Origin: HyVt-560 sp964577195
GTDB lineage: Bacteria > Pseudomonadota > Gammaproteobacteria > UWMA-0217
Assembly (NCBI GenBank): GCA_964577195.1
Contig: CAZNYF010000043.1
Coordinates: 1-18,082 of the forward strand
Length of the DNA stretch: 18,082 bases
Reading direction: 5' to 3'
Shown here: piece by piece, positions 15,015-18,082 of the stretch
Position numbering within the stretch: position 1 is the first letter of the stretch
How the letters are laid out: each line of letters begins with the position of its first letter
Made by a program: the position numbers and the translations under genes
The notes under the pieces: generated by a model
Database searches by the model: none
What the model was told of the DNA's origin: nothing
What the model saw: the letters and a program-made list of their open reading frames with translations, nothing else

Positions 15015-18000
15015 CTACAGCTCAACTTTTACTGGGTCTGCATATAATTTCCCAGCATTCCAAAGTTCAATAGGATTTACTATTTCTCTAATTTTTGGCT
15101 CTTTTTTACCCGCATTAGAAATTAACAAAATTTTATACATTTCGCCTTTCTTTGAGTTATGTAATTTCCTCGCCCAGCCCCACTGTGTACCAGATATTAG
15201 AAATAGTTGCGGTACCTCGTCTGTTTTGCTTTTGACTTCATAGTAGGCAATATCTTCGCCATTATCTCTTATTACAAAATCGTATCCCTTACCGACATTC
15301 CCACTTTTATTTAGCCAAACTACTTCGTTGTTTGGAAACTTTCTTACCAAGTATGTATTGGCAATAGATTCTCCCCAATCACCTATCGCTTTACTATCTT
15401 TAGGTTTGTTTGAATTGTCACCACTTTCCCTTTCGTCTTCACCATTATTATTATCCGCATCACCAGTTTCAGAACTTTCTTCTGTGCCTTGGCCAGATAA
15501 ATCTTCTTGTGAATGATCTTGAAAGTCAGACTCATCAATACTTATGTTCGCTTCTTCTGGATTTACGTCAGGATTCCAACCAGATTCTTCATTATTTTCA
15601 CCGAAATCATCACTTTGAGCTTCCATCCATTTTTCATATTTTTCATATTCTTCTCTATTAACAACTTTTAACCCAGTTTCTTCTTCAAACTCTGAAACCT
15701 TGTTGAGTTTCAACTCAAGCACTTCAACCAGTTTTTCGATATTATTATGGTCTTTGTTATAGTCGTCGCTTAAGTCATTGAGCAATATTTCTGGCAATGG
15801 CTTTTCAATTAGGATTGATTCTTTGTTGTATAGCCAGTATTTTCCTTTCAAGGATTCCAATATTTCAGTATTTTCGATGTCTCCTATCCTAAATTCCTCG
15901 TATAAGTAGTTTTTCCTTTTTGTTCGTCCAGACAACCTGCTGGGGTTGTTAGTTAATAAAAATTTCCACAAAAATGTAGAGCGAGATTTATTGATATTTT
16001 CAAGTGAATATTCTAGACCTTTGATTTTGATATTTGGATTAAATCCATCTATACGCTGAACATACCGACTATCTTTATTTGAATCAGAATCTTCCTCTTC
16101 AATTATTTTTAATGTTTCATCTACATCAAGGCACTTGAAAAAGTCTTTAATTTCATTAGTAACTTCTAAACCAATATGAATAAAATAAATTGTTTTATCT
16201 GTTCCTTCAGAAAACCAACTTAATAATATTTTTGAATTGAAATATACATATGTATCCTCCAGCTTTTGGAAAGAAATATCACCCACCTGATTTTTACTAC
16301 GGACAAACCAACATGATTTTAACAAATCACATATTTCATTTTTTTGATACTGATTAGAGTCCTCCCAAGTTCCTATGACTAATTTAACATCCTCTATGTA
16401 CTCTTCTTTCTCTATAATATCGCCTTGATATTTTGGAATAATGAATTCCTTAATTTCTGCAATCTGACTTGGGGCTACAAGACCAAGGCTTTTTAGGAAC
16501 TCATTGGATTCGTCAATATCAACCAAAGCCCTTTTTACTGTTTTAAATTTCGAATCATCTTTTGTTGGTAGATAAACCTGTATGTCTCCTGAACTATTCT
16601 CAGGGCAAATATGCGAGCCATCTTCTAGTCTAATAATTGGGCGCTCGCGTAAAACCCCCTTTTTTTGGTAGCCTGCACTAACTCTATAAAGGGCTTTGTT
16701 TTTTGTAATACTTGAATAAAACTCTACAATCCAGCTATCTGGCTTAACCTTGATAAATTCTTCAGTAATTTCGGAACAAAACTTTTGCATCGTAATTTCA
16801 GGTATACCCAACTCTCCAGTCAAATAATCTCTTAATATCCTTGTTTTATCGTATGTTATATCAGTATTCAGCCAAATTTTTCTGTTGAAAAGTTTTGAGC
16901 AATCTGTATTTTCCAACAGGTTAGTTAACTCTCTTTCTCTTGCTAGTATGGTCTTATCTGCGCTTTCATAACCCCCAGTTACCGTTGGCAATAGTGCCTC
17001 ATTTGTAAAAATAGACTTAACTTGATTGAATGTCGCACAATATATTGGATGTTCATTTTCAGAATCAATTGGTAGTATTGATAGAACCTCAACATTTAAT
17101 AAGCCACTATTTTTTAAGCCTATTATACTTTCGGCGACTAAAGCGGATAATTCCGCTGTTATAAGCAGATTTTGACTATCATCAAAAGGAATAGACTCTC
17201 TGCTGGGGGTCGTTTTATATGGAGCGTGAACCAAAAATTTGAATCCGATTCTTTCATTCGTTGGAAAGAATACAAATAATTTAGAATCATGTACTGGAGC
17301 GATTTTCCCATTGCTATTTAATGGATAAGCAACAATGATATTTAGCCTTGTATCATCAACTTCAATATTTTTTGTGAACAAAAAGAATTCTGTCAGGTTG
17401 TCCTCTTCATTAACTAGGGAGATCAAACTTGCCTTATTACCGTCAATTTCTGATAGATAATGCCCGCTATCAGTTTCAGTCCTCCATTGAATTTCTTTAA
17501 TATTATGCAAAAATAGCAACGATTCTGATTCCAATGCTTGCAGACGATCAGATATTTGCTTGTAAGCAATATCAGAGGAAATGTCAGGATGATTAAATGG
17601 CAAAATAAGCTGTGTAGTCTTTTTACCAATATTTGTTGGGGCTATTTCTTCTGGAACTATGAAGTTGGTAATTTTAAAATGGAAGTTTCCTGAATGGATA
17701 TGTGGTGTTTTTGTGATTGCAAAAACAGACTTGAAACCTGCTCCGAATGTGCCTATTGAATTTACATCATCTTTTTTTGTTGATGAACCAACGGTTGTTA
17801 TAGAGTCAACATCGTCAAAATTAAATAGTTTATTGCCATTATGTGTTATTGATAATGACTCCTGTGTTAATCCAAATATTACTTCTGATGCACCTGCATC
17901 ATCTGCGTTTTGCAAAATCTCATAGATAAAATGAGAAGGGTCGGAATACAGACCAGCAATTATTTCATGTGAATTATCATTATTATCACGACAAGACTTA

Positions 18001-18041
18001 ATATGCTCTCGTCTCTTTTGTGTTAAAACTGATAATTCCAT
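15015..18041 (-). CDS. sacsin-type GHKL ATPase with C-terminal NOV/DUF3883 domain
   Basis: Large cytoplasmic protein of 1008 residues. The N-terminus is a Bergerat-fold (GHKL/Hsp90-like) ATPase of the sacsin type: HFIYEILQNADDAGASEVIF (Glu41, Asn45), LSITHNGNKLFNFDDVDSIT (HNG at 67-69 where DNG is common) and the glycine lid IGTFGAGFKSVFAIT (96-110). A family-like TTPSRESIPF follows further on. The middle (about 200-800) is not recognisable. Residues about 810-880 form an acidic Ser/Asn/Glu-rich linker. The C-terminus (about 885-1008) is a NOV/DUF3883 domain: WGESIANTYL, GYDFVIRD and YYEVKSK (Glu891, Asp921, Glu935, Lys937), a PD-(D/E)xK nuclease-like layout. A GGGG-containing ribosome-binding site lies ten bases before the ATG. 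The gene is clearly AT-richer than the housekeeping genes, suggesting transfer. A defence or DNA-damage role is plausible but inferred. Confidence 0.85.
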   Translation of the reverse strand: MELSVLTQKRREHIKSCRDNNDNSHEIIAGLYSDPSHFIYEILQNADDAGASEVIFGLTQESLSITHNGNKLFNFDDVDSITTVGSSTKKDDVNSIGTFGAGFKSVFAITKTPHIHSGNFHFKITNFIVPEEIAPTNIGKKTTQLILPFNHPDISSDIAYKQISDRLQALESESLLFLHNIKEIQWRTETDSGHYLSEIDGNKASLISLVNEEDNLTEFFLFTKNIEVDDTRLNIIVAYPLNSNGKIAPVHDSKLFVFFPTNERIGFKFLVHAPYKTTPSRESIPFDDSQNLLITAELSALVAESIIGLKNSGLLNVEVLSILPIDSENEHPIYCATFNQVKSIFTNEALLPTVTGGYESADKTILARERELTNLLENTDCSKLFNRKIWLNTDITYDKTRILRDYLTGELGIPEITMQKFCSEITEEFIKVKPDSWIVEFYSSITKNKALYRVSAGYQKKGVLRERPIIRLEDGSHICPENSSGDIQVYLPTKDDSKFKTVKRALVDIDESNEFLKSLGLVAPSQIAEIKEFIIPKYQGDIIEKEEYIEDVKLVIGTWEDSNQYQKNEICDLLKSCWFVRSKNQVGDISFQKLEDTYVYFNSKILLSWFSEGTDKTIYFIHIGLEVTNEIKDFFKCLDVDETLKIIEEEDSDSNKDSRYVQRIDGFNPNIKIKGLEYSLENINKSRSTFLWKFLLTNNPSRLSGRTKRKNYLYEEFRIGDIENTEILESLKGKYWLYNKESILIEKPLPEILLNDLSDDYNKDHNNIEKLVEVLELKLNKVSEFEEETGLKVVNREEYEKYEKWMEAQSDDFGENNEESGWNPDVNPEEANISIDESDFQDHSQEDLSGQGTEESSETGDADNNNGEDERESGDNSNKPKDSKAIGDWGESIANTYLVRKFPNNEVVWLNKSGNVGKGYDFVIRDNGEDIAYYEVKSKTDEVPQLFLISGTQWGWARKLHNSKKGEMYKILLISNAGKKEPKIREIVNPIELWNAGKLYADPVKVEL

Positions 18042-18082
18042 GAATGTTTATCCCCTTTGGCACGATGCTTGGTTTTGAGCAA

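Overview
The window looks like chromosomal DNA of a gammaproteobacterium. It carries a type II secretion (T2SS) operon tail in the usual gspH-I-J-K-L-M-N order, a 2-oxoglutarate dehydrogenase pair (sucA-sucB) that reads like gammaproteobacterial E1o/E2o, a diheme cytochrome c4, and REP-like palindromes of the GTAG-hairpin type together with a RAYT transposase. The genus cannot be fixed from the sequence alone.

Left part (1-5064, plus strand): seven T2SS genes in a tight operon. The four minor pseudopilins GspH (its start lies before the window), GspI, GspJ and GspK should form the pseudopilus tip. GspL and GspM form the inner-membrane assembly platform that couples to the GspE ATPase, and GspN is the accessory inner-membrane protein. 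Junctions are short or overlapping (TGATG at gspJ/gspK, ATGA at gspL/gspM). A GTAG-hairpin repeat follows gspN, then a YkgJ-type cysteine-cluster protein on the plus strand.

Middle part (5648-13637, minus strand): a two-CBS-domain protein, a palindrome-rich spacer, a YdjM/DUF457-type membrane metal-dependent hydrolase, an HI0933/YhiN-type flavoprotein, a second and inverted copy of the GTAG repeat, sucB, sucA and a diheme cytochrome c4. sucA is broken as given by a one-base frameshift near 10615; the coding sense continues intact in the next frame, so this is either a very recent mutation or a sequence error. Cytochrome c4 has a good sigma70-like promoter.

Right part (13638-18082, minus strand): an accessory region. 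It holds a 464-base non-coding stretch, a RAYT/Y1 HUH transposase bracketed by inverted short motifs, and a 1008-residue protein with an N-terminal sacsin-type GHKL (Bergerat) ATPase and a C-terminal NOV/DUF3883 nuclease-like domain. That last gene is much more AT-rich than the housekeeping genes and sits beside a mobile element. It is the best candidate in the window for a poorly described, possibly defence-related, system, but its role is inferred only.

No rRNA, tRNA or CRISPR array was recognised.
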